Shown here piece by piece: positions 45,489-53,204 of a DNA stretch of 64,000 nucleotides (within the stretch, counting starts at the first letter, position 1; each line of letters begins with the position of its first letter). Source of the DNA: Palsa-504 sp963744575. Lineage in GTDB: Bacteria > Actinomycetota > Actinomycetes > Streptosporangiales > Streptosporangiaceae. The translations under genes and the position numbers were made by a program. Below the pieces are notes generated by a model. It did no database searches. It was not told the origin of the DNA and worked only from the letters and a program-made list of their open reading frames with translations. The DNA is taken from the NCBI GenBank assembly GCA_963744575.1, contig CAVUUF010000025.1:496001-560000 (forward strand), read 5' to 3'.

Positions 45489-48457
45489 GACACGGTCTCC
45501 TTAGGTCGGGCGTCGAGGGCGGGGGTCTTGGGCTTCATGAACTTGCCGACGACGGGCAGCTCGGACACGGACTCGGCCCGGGCGATGGCCAGGCCGGCCC
45601 GCGGCAGGTGAGCGCGGTCGTCAGCGACCGAGTAACGCGGGCGCCATTCGGGGTAGTACTTCTTGTTGAAGTTCCACAGGGACTCGATCTGCATGCTGTC
45701 GCTGAACCGGTGGAGCAGGGATTTCTCCGCCGAGCGCCACGGGCCGGTGGTCTCCTCCTGGGCTACGACGGAGCGCATCACGGCGAAGTTGAGGCCAAGG
45801 CCGTTCAGGCCGCGCTCGGCCATCCACTTGATGGTCTCGATGATGACGAAATCGGTCAGGCCGTTTGGGGCGTCGGGGTTGCTGGTGCGCCGCATCAGGT
45901 CCAGGGAGTACCCGTTGATGTGGCTGGCGGGGATGTACTGGTTGAACGCCACCGCGTTGCCGTCGCGGTCCAGGCAGACGGCCAGCAGGAGGCTGGTGTC
46001 GCGGTCGTCGAACATCCGGCTCAGGGTCATCGAGAAACCGCGTTCCACCTCGCCCTGGCGGGTCTCGGTCGCGAGGTCCTCCAGCTTCCTGCGCAGTTCC
46101 GGGCGGGCCTCGAGGGGGGACATGACGTCGACGTGGTAGCCGGCCTTGGATACCCGGTTGTAGGCGCCGCGCAGTGATTTCATCTGCTTGCCCTTCAGGG
46201 AGAAGGTCTGGCAGTCGACGATCGCCTCGTCGCCGATGTACAGTCCGGTCAGGCCGGCCGCCTGGTAGACCGGCAGCCAGGGCGCGGACGCGCCGAGGAC
46301 GCAGATGTACCACCCGTTGGCGTCGGCCAGGTCCATCGCGTCGGACCAGGCGTCCAGGCGCTCGTTGAGCGGGCCGATCGGGTCGGGGGAGACGAGCATG
46401 ATCCGGTTGATGACCGAGTAGGCGATCAGGGTATTGCCGGAGAACAGCCAGGACTTGTCGTCACGGAGGGCGAAGTAGTCCAGCGTGTCCCCGCCGTACT
46501 GGTCGAGGATCGCCCGCGCCCGCTCGAACGCCCGGGCGCGCGCTTCTCCGGTCCGACGGTGCTCACGGCCGGGAAGCGCGGTGACCAAAACGAGGATCGC
46601 CGTGCCGAGCAGGGCTGCCACGATGACGTCGCGGGTCTCCCGGGCGCCCACGTAGGCGGCGCCGACGCCGGCGGCCAGAGCGACCGCGGCCAGGCCGGCC
46701 ATGATCGCCCAGCCCAGGACCCGGCGCAGCCCAGGCGGGCTGACCCGGAAGTGGCGGTGCTCAACCAGCAGCCATAGGCCGAACAGGCACGCGATCATCG
46801 ATCCTTCCAGCCCTACGTCGTGGAACAGCCGGTAGACGGTGCTGGCCAGCAAGATGACCAGGGCTGTCACCCAGGCCCGGCGATACCCGTGCCGGACCCC
46901 GCGCGCCACGCCGGCCAGGGCCAGGCCGCCGATCACGGCGGTGATGCCGCTGGCGGCATGCACCCCGAACGGCAGCCACAGGTCGGCCGGGCGGGTCCAC
47001 CGCAGCGGCCACGCCAGCGCGAACACCACGTTCAGCAGTCCCGCGGCGAGCAGCGCGAACGCGGCCACCCGCCGGACCCGGCGCCGCCGCACCCACGGCA
47101 TCAGCGCCCGCTCGTTGATCGGCCAGGTCGCCCCGTCGGGGAGACGGCCGACGACCTCGAGTGTCTCGGGGCGGGCCCGCTCGGGCGCGAGGACCAGTTG
47201 CTCAAGGAAAGAGGGCTGGCCGATAGGTCGTTCGGCTACCGACAGTGAGACCGACAGCACCGACCCCGCCTGCACCTCGACCGTCGACAGCCGCCGCACG
47301 GCCAGGAAGGGCGTCGGCAGTCCGAACCTGGCCTTCCGGGCCCGCACCACCTCGGTCGCGCACCCGGTGTTGGCGTAGAAACCCCCACCGACCTGGGAGA
47401 TTTCCGGCTCGTGGGTGTGGCCGGTGATCAGGCCCGCGTACCCCTCGGTCATCAGCCGTGCGGCCTCGGCCCGGACGGTCGCGTTATGGGTCGCCGCGTC
47501 GCCTCGCTCGCTGACCGAGGCGTCGGCCAGGGCCCGGTTGACCCGCAGCATGGTGGCGATCCCGGTCACCGCGGCGACGACCGCGATCGCGACGACCAGG
47601 ATGCCGAACCAGACCAGCCAGCGCACGGCGTGATGGCTCAGCAGCGGCTTGACGCCCGGCGCGAAGGACATGAAGCGCAGCACCAGCGCCGCCGCGAACG
47701 GCACCGCCAGCCACCACAGCCATCCCGCCAGCATGCGGTACAGCAGGCGCGATCCCAGGAAGGCGGACGGATCACCGTTGCACCACCGGACCCCCTCGAG
47801 CAGCGAGCCGGGCTGGTCGCGGGACGCGAGCTTGGGCAGCACCTGGCGCACGACGTGGTGGCCCAGCGGCGTGTCGACCGGGGACCGGGGATCATCGAAC
47901 GCGTTGTACTGATCGAACTGGTGCCCGTGCATCACCCGGACCAGCTGGCTGCCGCCCTCGGTCATGACCGCCAGGTCGCAGGCCAGGGCCACGTCCGTCA
48001 CGCCGAGGCGGTCCCGCAGCACCGCGACGGAATGGGAGTCCCAGGCAAGCTGGCCGTCATGGTTTCCCGGGGTCAGCACGACGCGGTGATCCCGGGCCGC
48101 GGCGAAGCGCTTGACCGCCTCGGTGAACTGGGGGTGGGAGTCCAGGATCCCGTCGATGTCGGGAGCAGCGGCGAGCATCTCGAACCCGTCGCCTGCGATC
48201 ACCAGCATCCCGGGCTCACGGAAGCCGGCCAGCAGCTCCGCCAGCTCGCCGGCGGCCTGGGTGGACACCTCCAACGCGGTCGGCGTGAGGTGCAGGTCGC
48301 TCACCACGACCACCCGGCTGCCCCGGCTCACCTCAAGCTGGATGAGATCGGGAACGTAGAAGGCGTCAGGGGCCCGGTCCGCGTCTGGCGCGCCGTCCGG
48401 GTTCTGGTCGACGACCGGATGGCTGTTCAGCTCCCGGCTTTCGTCGATGGCGGTCAT
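45485..48457 (-). CDS. metallophosphoesterase - MprF-type lysyl-lipid transferase fusion
   Basis: 990 residues. Residues 40-330: calcineurin-like phosphoesterase with VVVVSDLHLTPTALE, VIAGDGFEM, VVLTPGNHDGQ, RVMHGHQFDQY and ITGHTHEPE, i.e. all metal-binding blocks. About residues 220-300 and 440-610: hydrophobic helices. Residues 625-975: DUF2156/LPG-synthase catalytic domain (YGGDTLDYFALRDDKSWLFS, FSLKGKQMKSLRGAYNRVSK, FNQYIPASHINGYSLDLMRR, WNFNKKYYPEWRPRY). MprF transfers lysine from Lys-tRNA to phosphatidylglycerol. ATG 48457 follows the lysS stop by one base, with GGAGG within lysS. The phosphoesterase fusion is unusual. Confidence 0.8.
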   Translation of the reverse strand: MTAIDESRELNSHPVVDQNPDGAPDADRAPDAFYVPDLIQLEVSRGSRVVVVSDLHLTPTALEVSTQAAGELAELLAGFREPGMLVIAGDGFEMLAAAPDIDGILDSHPQFTEAVKRFAAARDHRVVLTPGNHDGQLAWDSHSVAVLRDRLGVTDVALACDLAVMTEGGSQLVRVMHGHQFDQYNAFDDPRSPVDTPLGHHVVRQVLPKLASRDQPGSLLEGVRWCNGDPSAFLGSRLLYRMLAGWLWWLAVPFAAALVLRFMSFAPGVKPLLSHHAVRWLVWFGILVVAIAVVAAVTGIATMLRVNRALADASVSERGDAATHNATVRAEAARLMTEGYAGLITGHTHEPEISQVGGGFYANTGCATEVVRARKARFGLPTPFLAVRRLSTVEVQAGSVLSVSLSVAERPIGQPSFLEQLVLAPERARPETLEVVGRLPDGATWPINERALMPWVRRRRVRRVAAFALLAAGLLNVVFALAWPLRWTRPADLWLPFGVHAASGITAVIGGLALAGVARGVRHGYRRAWVTALVILLASTVYRLFHDVGLEGSMIACLFGLWLLVEHRHFRVSPPGLRRVLGWAIMAGLAAVALAAGVGAAYVGARETRDVIVAALLGTAILVLVTALPGREHRRTGEARARAFERARAILDQYGGDTLDYFALRDDKSWLFSGNTLIAYSVINRIMLVSPDPIGPLNERLDAWSDAMDLADANGWYICVLGASAPWLPVYQAAGLTGLYIGDEAIVDCQTFSLKGKQMKSLRGAYNRVSKAGYHVDVMSPLEARPELRRKLEDLATETRQGEVERGFSMTLSRMFDDRDTSLLLAVCLDRDGNAVAFNQYIPASHINGYSLDLMRRTSNPDAPNGLTDFVIIETIKWMAERGLNGLGLNFAVMRSVVAQEETTGPWRSAEKSLLHRFSDSMQIESLWNFNKKYYPEWRPRYSVADDRAHLPRAGLAIARAESVSELPVVGKFMKPKTPALDARPKETVS

Positions 48458-48458
48458 G

Positions 48459-50030
48459 TCAGACCTCCGGTCGCATGATGGGGAACAGGATGACGTCGCG
48501 GATGGCGGGGACTTCGGCAAGGAGCATGATGAGCCGGTCGATGCCGATGCCGATGCCGGATGTGGGCGGCAGGCCGTACTCGAGCGCCCGCACGAAGGCG
48601 GCGTCAGCGGGGTGGGCCTCGGCGTCCCCGCCGGCCGCCGCCGCCGCCTCAGCCTCGAACCGCTTCGCCTGCTCGTCGGGGTCGTTGAGCTCGCTGTACC
48701 CGTTGGCCAGCTCCCGGCCCCCGATGACCAGCTCGAAGCGGTCGGTAAGGGTGGAATCCTGCAGGGACTGGCGGGCGAGCGGAGAGACCTCTGTCGGGTA
48801 GTGATAGATGAACACCGGCCCCAGGGTCTGGCCCATCAGAAGCTGATCGTAGAGCTCGAAGACCAGCTTCCCCGAACCCCAGGCCGGCAGGTAGGCGACT
48901 CCGTTGTCGTCGCAGACCTGGCGCAGCTCCTCTACCGGCATGGACGGGTGCACCCGCCGGCCCAGCTGCTCCTCGAGCATGTCGAGCAGATCACGGCGCG
49001 GCCAGGGCGGCGTCAGGTCGATGCGCCGGCCCCCGAAGTCGAATTCCAGTCGGCCCGTGGCCCCTCGGGCAGCCTCCACGAGCAGGTGCTCGGTGAGGTC
49101 CATCCCGTCGCGGAAGTCGCCGAAGGCCCGGTACGCCTCGAGCGAGGTGAACTCCGGGCTGTGCCGGGTGTCGATCCCCTCGTTGCGGAAGTTCTTAGCA
49201 ATTTCGAATACCCGCTCGTAGCCTCCGACCACCAGCCGCTTGAGGTAGAGCTCCGGCGCGATGCGCAGGCTGAATTCGCTGTCCAGGGCGTTGGCGTGGG
49301 TGAAGAAGGGACGGGCTATGGCCCCGCCTGCCTGCGGTTGCAGTATGGGGGTCTCGACCTCCACGAAATCCTGCGCCTCGAGCTGGTCCCGCAGGATGGA
49401 AAGGGTCTTGAAGCGGATGTCGAATACCCGCCGGCTCTCCTTGTTGGCCAGCAGGTCCACCTCGCGCTGGCGGTACCTGGTCTCCGCCTCGCTGAGGCCG
49501 TGCCACTTGTCGGGCAGCGGGCGCAGCGCCTTGGACAGGATCTCCAGGCCGTCAACGTCGATCGAGAGCTCTCCCCTGCGGCTGGTGATGACCTCACCGG
49601 TAACTCCCACCCAGTCGCCCACGTCAACGAGCGCCTCGACGGCGGCGGTGTCATCGGGAAGGTGGCTGGCCTGGAACATCAACTGCACGGCGCTGCTGGC
49701 GTCTTCGATGGTGACGAACCGGAGCCTGCCGTGACCCCGCACGGAGACCACCCGGCCGGCCACGCTCGCCGTCTCGCCCGTCCGCGTGTCCGGCGCCAGG
49801 CCGGCGTGGGCCGACTGCAACTCGGCCAGCGTCGCGCTGCGCTCGAACCGGGTGGGGTAAGGGTTGACCCCGCGGGCCTTCAGCGCATCGCGCTTGGCCC
49901 TCCGTTCCGCCGTCTGCGCGGCCAGCCCGCTCAGGACGGCGCGGTCGGCCGACTCCGCATCACCGCTACCCGGCCCCTGCGCGGGTAGCGTTTCCTGGCG
50001 GGCTTCCTTCTGCAGGACTGGGGTGTTCAT
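48459..50030 (-). CDS. lysS: lysyl-tRNA synthetase, class II
   Basis: 523 residues. N-terminal OB-fold anticodon-binding domain (VAGRVVSVRGHGRLRFVTIE), class II motif 1 FVEVETPILQPQAGGAIARP, motif 2 FRNEGIDTRHSPEFTSLEAY, motif 3 GLPPTSGIGIGIDRLIMLLA. A 45-residue N-terminal extension precedes the domain. First gene of the lysS - phosphoesterase/MprF - permease operon, behind a regulated promoter, so it is probably a second, dedicated LysRS supplying Lys-tRNA for lipid modification. In mycobacterial LysX the same two activities are fused. Whether the genome has another lysS cannot be seen here. Confidence 0.9.
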   Translation of the reverse strand: MNTPVLQKEARQETLPAQGPGSGDAESADRAVLSGLAAQTAERRAKRDALKARGVNPYPTRFERSATLAELQSAHAGLAPDTRTGETASVAGRVVSVRGHGRLRFVTIEDASSAVQLMFQASHLPDDTAAVEALVDVGDWVGVTGEVITSRRGELSIDVDGLEILSKALRPLPDKWHGLSEAETRYRQREVDLLANKESRRVFDIRFKTLSILRDQLEAQDFVEVETPILQPQAGGAIARPFFTHANALDSEFSLRIAPELYLKRLVVGGYERVFEIAKNFRNEGIDTRHSPEFTSLEAYRAFGDFRDGMDLTEHLLVEAARGATGRLEFDFGGRRIDLTPPWPRRDLLDMLEEQLGRRVHPSMPVEELRQVCDDNGVAYLPAWGSGKLVFELYDQLLMGQTLGPVFIYHYPTEVSPLARQSLQDSTLTDRFELVIGGRELANGYSELNDPDEQAKRFEAEAAAAAGGDAEAHPADAAFVRALEYGLPPTSGIGIGIDRLIMLLAEVPAIRDVILFPIMRPEV

Positions 50031-50103
50031 GGCGGATGTCTGTCCTTCTCGACTCAGGTGCTCCGGGTGGATGGATCCACTGTCAGCCGAGCCGGGGCCG
50101 CAG

Positions 50104-50123
50104 TCCCTAGAGAAACTCCCTAG
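50104..50123 (-). promoter_or_regulatory. shared regulatory box (copy 2), lysS operon promoter
   Basis: On the minus strand CTAGGGA-GTTTCT-CTAGGGA, a perfect direct repeat with a 13-base period. Downstream CTGCGGCCCCGGC, then ACAGTGGATCCATCC, then a CTGAGTCGAG leader are nearly identical to copy 3. lysS ATG is 74 bases away. Confidence 0.75.
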
Positions 50124-50267
50124 TTCGCCTCCCCAGGCGGCTCCCTGGTCGGGCTGCTTAGTCGCGCCTTAGTCGCGCCTTAGTCGCGCCGCGTCGGGGC
50201 TGGGGTCGACTCGCGCGCGCTCGTCAGCAGGTGCGCTGACCACCGGTCAGACCGTGGCGGCCTGGCG

Positions 50268-50452
50268 CCCTGCTCGACGAAGCGCCGCAGCTGCTGGCGT
50301 CCGCCGTGAGCGCAGCCGCCAGCGACGCGACCTCGTCTGGTCCAGCCCGCCCAGCGGCAGGCGCAGCCGGTTCTCGATGCACAGCAGCAGCCGCTGCGCC
50401 GCCTCCTCCCAGGCGGCCGCTGGACCCGCGGCAGATCACGACGGCGGGACGG
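50268..50452 (-). pseudogene. remnant of a LAL regulator paralogue
   Basis: Two short pieces align with the LAL regulator at 40702-43584: GRQQLRRFVEQ (its extreme C-terminus) and an internal ATPase-domain piece reading VVICR..., HREPAAPAAGRAG and DEVASLAAALTA (compare SVENRLHIPLGGLQVDDVAS). They lie next to each other, so about 2.3 kb is deleted. It fills the space between two copies of the shared box; nothing else is seen in 50124-50516. Confidence 0.6.
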
Positions 50453-50516
50453 CATCCCATACCCCGATTCGGGCGGGAGGCGGCCCCGTCCCGGGCGCGC
50501 AGGCTCCTGGGGAGCC

Positions 50517-50539
50517 GAACTAGGGAGTTTCTCTAGGGA
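50517..50539 (+). promoter_or_regulatory. shared regulatory box (copy 3), esterase promoter
   Basis: GAACTAGGGA-GTTTCT-CTAGGGA, then 21 bases later ACAGTGGGCTCATCC, then the leader CTGAGTCGAGCAAGGA. Esterase ATG at 50609. Identical in the repeat and almost identical in the leader to copy 2, indicating promoter duplication or strong selection. Confidence 0.75.
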
Positions 50540-50608
50540 CTGCGGCCCCGGCCCGGACGACAGTGGGCTCATCCGCGCGGAGCTGAGTCGAGCAAGGAAG
50601 ACACCGCC

Positions 50609-52090
50609 ATGAGCACCGACATCACGAACAGGCAGACCGGGCACGAGCCCACCCGGACCGGGCACGAGCCCACCGAGCCCAGGCACGCCGCCAGTCCGTC
50701 CCGGCGCCGGCGCTGGGCGCTTGGCGCCGTCGCGGCAGCGGCCGTGGTCGCTGCCCTAGTCCTGGTCCTGGTCCTGAACCTCAGCGCGGTGGGCAACATC
50801 TCGATCGTGGCGGGCTGGTTCCCGGTCTTCCTCTGCTGGGCCACGGTCGCCGTCTGCCTGGTGGCGGTCGTTCTCCGCCGGGACGTGCTGAAGGAGGCCG
50901 CGATCGGCATCCCGATCGGCATCGCCTTCGTCGTCCTGCTGTTCGTGGGCCTTCACGTCACGCAGGCGATCCCGACCGGCGCGCCCCGGTCCATGTACGT
51001 CTGGCTGATCGTGATGTCCCTGGTGGCCGGCCTGGTCCTGGCCGGATGGCGGCGGGCCCACTGGCCCCGCCGTATCGGCGGCGTGGCCGCGATCGCCCTC
51101 GCTCTCGTGTCGGCGGGCAGCGCGGCGAATCAGACGTTCCAGTACTACCCCACCTTCGATCGCCTGTTCGGCAAGACCGCCAACAACTTCATCGACAACG
51201 CCCAGCTCGACGTGATCCGCCACGAGGTAGCCAAGACTGGTAAGCTGCCCGATCACGGCGCTACCCTGGCCGTGACCATCCCCGGCCAGAACCTGCGGTT
51301 CACGCCCAGGCAAGCGTATGTATGGGTGCCCCCGGCGTGGTTCGGGCGCAGCCGTCCCCAGCTGCCGGTCATCGAGCTGATGCACGGCACACCCGGGCAG
51401 ACTTCCGACTGGACCCGCGCGGGCTTCGCCGACGCTACCTCGCTGGCCTTCGCCGAGCAGCACGACGGGGTGGCGCCGATCCTGGTCATGCCGGACATCA
51501 ACGGGTCGCTGACCGGGGATTCCGAATGCGTCAACAGCGCACTCTACGGGGAGGTCGAGACGTACCTGACCAAGACCGTGCCCGAATTCATGCTGAAGAA
51601 CTTCAACGCCAGGACGACTCCGGGATCGTTCGCGCTGGCCGGCCTCTCCGAAGGCGGCATGTGCGCCACGATGATGTCCCTGAACAACCCCAAGGAGTTC
51701 CCGGTCTTCGCCAGCTACTCCGGTGACGAGGGGCCGCAGTACCAGAGCTTCACCACCCAGCAGACGATCTCCGACCTGTTCGGCGGCTCGGTCGCCGGCT
51801 ACGACGCCCACAACCCGCCGTACCTGCTGACGCACCAGCGCTTCACCAACGTGGCGGGCTGGTTCGCGGCCGGGGCCCAGGACGCCCACGCCGTGCAGGC
51901 CGCGCATGCGCTGCAGGGGCTGGCCGCGGGCGCGGGGATGGGCACGTGCATCGCGACACCGCCGGGAGGGCACAGCTTCGACTTCTGGGCGCAGGCCTTC
52001 CATGACTCGCTGCCGTGGCTGTCCTGGAAGCTGAAGCTCACCCCGCAGCCGCAGTCGATTCCCGCCACCTGCACCGCAGGCCGGAGCTAG
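50609..52090 (+). CDS. membrane-anchored esterase (esterase-D/Fes-like), candidate aminoacyl-lipid hydrolase
   Basis: 493 residues. N-terminal repeat TGHEPTRTGHEPTE, then four transmembrane helices (residues 35-180), then an outward-facing alpha/beta hydrolase: oxyanion LPVIELMHGTPGQTSDWT, nucleophile FALAGLSEGGMCATMM, catalytic His in PPGGHSFDFWAQAFHDSLPW. Mycolyltransferase/esterase-D-like. Esterases next to MprF-type genes are known to remove amino acids from lipids in other bacteria (AhyD in Enterococcus is one example). The shared promoter supports that role here, but it is inferred. Confidence 0.75.
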   Translation: MSTDITNRQTGHEPTRTGHEPTEPRHAASPSRRRRWALGAVAAAAVVAALVLVLVLNLSAVGNISIVAGWFPVFLCWATVAVCLVAVVLRRDVLKEAAIGIPIGIAFVVLLFVGLHVTQAIPTGAPRSMYVWLIVMSLVAGLVLAGWRRAHWPRRIGGVAAIALALVSAGSAANQTFQYYPTFDRLFGKTANNFIDNAQLDVIRHEVAKTGKLPDHGATLAVTIPGQNLRFTPRQAYVWVPPAWFGRSRPQLPVIELMHGTPGQTSDWTRAGFADATSLAFAEQHDGVAPILVMPDINGSLTGDSECVNSALYGEVETYLTKTVPEFMLKNFNARTTPGSFALAGLSEGGMCATMMSLNNPKEFPVFASYSGDEGPQYQSFTTQQTISDLFGGSVAGYDAHNPPYLLTHQRFTNVAGWFAAGAQDAHAVQAAHALQGLAAGAGMGTCIATPPGGHSFDFWAQAFHDSLPWLSWKLKLTPQPQSIPATCTAGRS

Positions 52091-52094
52091 CGAC

Positions 52095-53039
52095 ATGGCC
52101 GCCGCGATCGTCTTCGCCGTCCTGTCGGCACTGTCGAGCGCGTGCAGCGCGGTGCTGCAGCGGCTCGCCGCCACCGGCCGGTCCTCCGCGACGAGGTCCC
52201 TCCGGCGCACCGCGATCGACCTGGTGCGCCAGCCGGCCTGGCTCTTCGGCGGCCTGTTCCTCATCAGTACGTTCGGGTTTCAGGCGCTCGCCTTGTACTT
52301 CGGCCCGCTGTCGGTGGTGCAGCCGATCCTGGTCCTGGAGCTGATCTTCACGCTGGGCCTGCGCGCCTTCCTCCTGCGCGACGACATCGCCTCGCGAACC
52401 TGGTCCGCCGCCCTCACGATCTGCCTGGGGCTCGCCGCCTTCCTCGCGCTGGCCTCCCCCAGCGAGGGCACCCACGTCCCGGACGCCGGACAGTGGGCGC
52501 TGGCCGTCAGCACCCGGGGCCTGGCCGTGGTGGTGCTGCTCCTGCTCAGCCGCCACGGCTCGCCCGCCCGCCGCGCCGCCCTGTTCGGCGCCGCCACCGC
52601 CGTCGTGTGGTCGGTGGACGCCGCGTTCGTGAAGCAGGCGGTGGACACGCTGGCGCACGGCGGCCTGCCGGGGCTGCTCACGCACTGGCCGGTCTACGCC
52701 ATGGCCGCGACCGGAATACTGGGCACGATCCTCTTGCAGGCGGCGTACACGGTCGGTCCGCTGGCCGCCTCCCAGGCGACCCTGCTCATCGTCGACCCGC
52801 TCGCGAGCATCGCGCTGGGCATTGAGCTCTTCGGCGAGCAGCTGAGCACGGGCCCTGGGTATGTGCTCGGCGCGGTCGTATCCCTCGCCGTGCTCGCGGC
52901 CGGGGTCGTCATGCTGTCTATCTGGGCGCCCCCGGTGATGACGGCTGAGGAGCTCGCCCGGCTGCCGGGCCACGCCCGCCCCGGCGGGGGCAGCGGGGAC
53001 GCAGCCCGCCGTCAGGTCCCGGTGGATCAGGAGCTCTAG
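52095..53039 (+). CDS. DMT-superfamily membrane protein
   Basis: 314 residues with nine or ten hydrophobic helices in the drug/metabolite transporter pattern (two EamA-like halves; VQPILVLELIFTLGLRAFLL and ASQATLLIVDPLASIALGIE at equivalent places). It starts 4 bases after the esterase stop, so it is co-transcribed. Possible roles are export of a released amino acid or lipid flipping; neither is shown by the sequence. Confidence 0.8.
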   Translation: MAAAIVFAVLSALSSACSAVLQRLAATGRSSATRSLRRTAIDLVRQPAWLFGGLFLISTFGFQALALYFGPLSVVQPILVLELIFTLGLRAFLLRDDIASRTWSAALTICLGLAAFLALASPSEGTHVPDAGQWALAVSTRGLAVVVLLLLSRHGSPARRAALFGAATAVVWSVDAAFVKQAVDTLAHGGLPGLLTHWPVYAMAATGILGTILLQAAYTVGPLAASQATLLIVDPLASIALGIELFGEQLSTGPGYVLGAVVSLAVLAAGVVMLSIWAPPVMTAEELARLPGHARPGGGSGDAARRQVPVDQEL

Positions 53040-53041
53040 CC

Positions 53042-53167
53042 GTGACGAGCCTGCGGACAACGGCGTCGGCGTCCGCCGCGACCGGCAGTCCCGCCGCGGC
53101 CGGCAGTCCCGCCGCGGCGGGCGACGAGGCGGCGCTGGCCGTGGCGCGCGAGCTGCGGGTGTTCTGA
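53042..53167 (+). CDS. short unassigned ORF, possibly a gene remnant
   Basis: 41 codons from GTG 53042, two bases after the DMT stop, ending TGA 53165. Contains a tandem 18-base repeat (TGSPAAAGSPAAAGDE). It ends DEAALAVARELRVF, which looks like the beginning of a domain, so it may be a truncated third gene of the operon. No homology recognised. Confidence 0.3.
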   Translation: MTSLRTTASASAATGSPAAAGSPAAAGDEAALAVARELRVF

Positions 53168-53204
53168 CCGCGCCGGGCAGGCCGTCTTCGGCGGCGAGGC
53201 CCGG

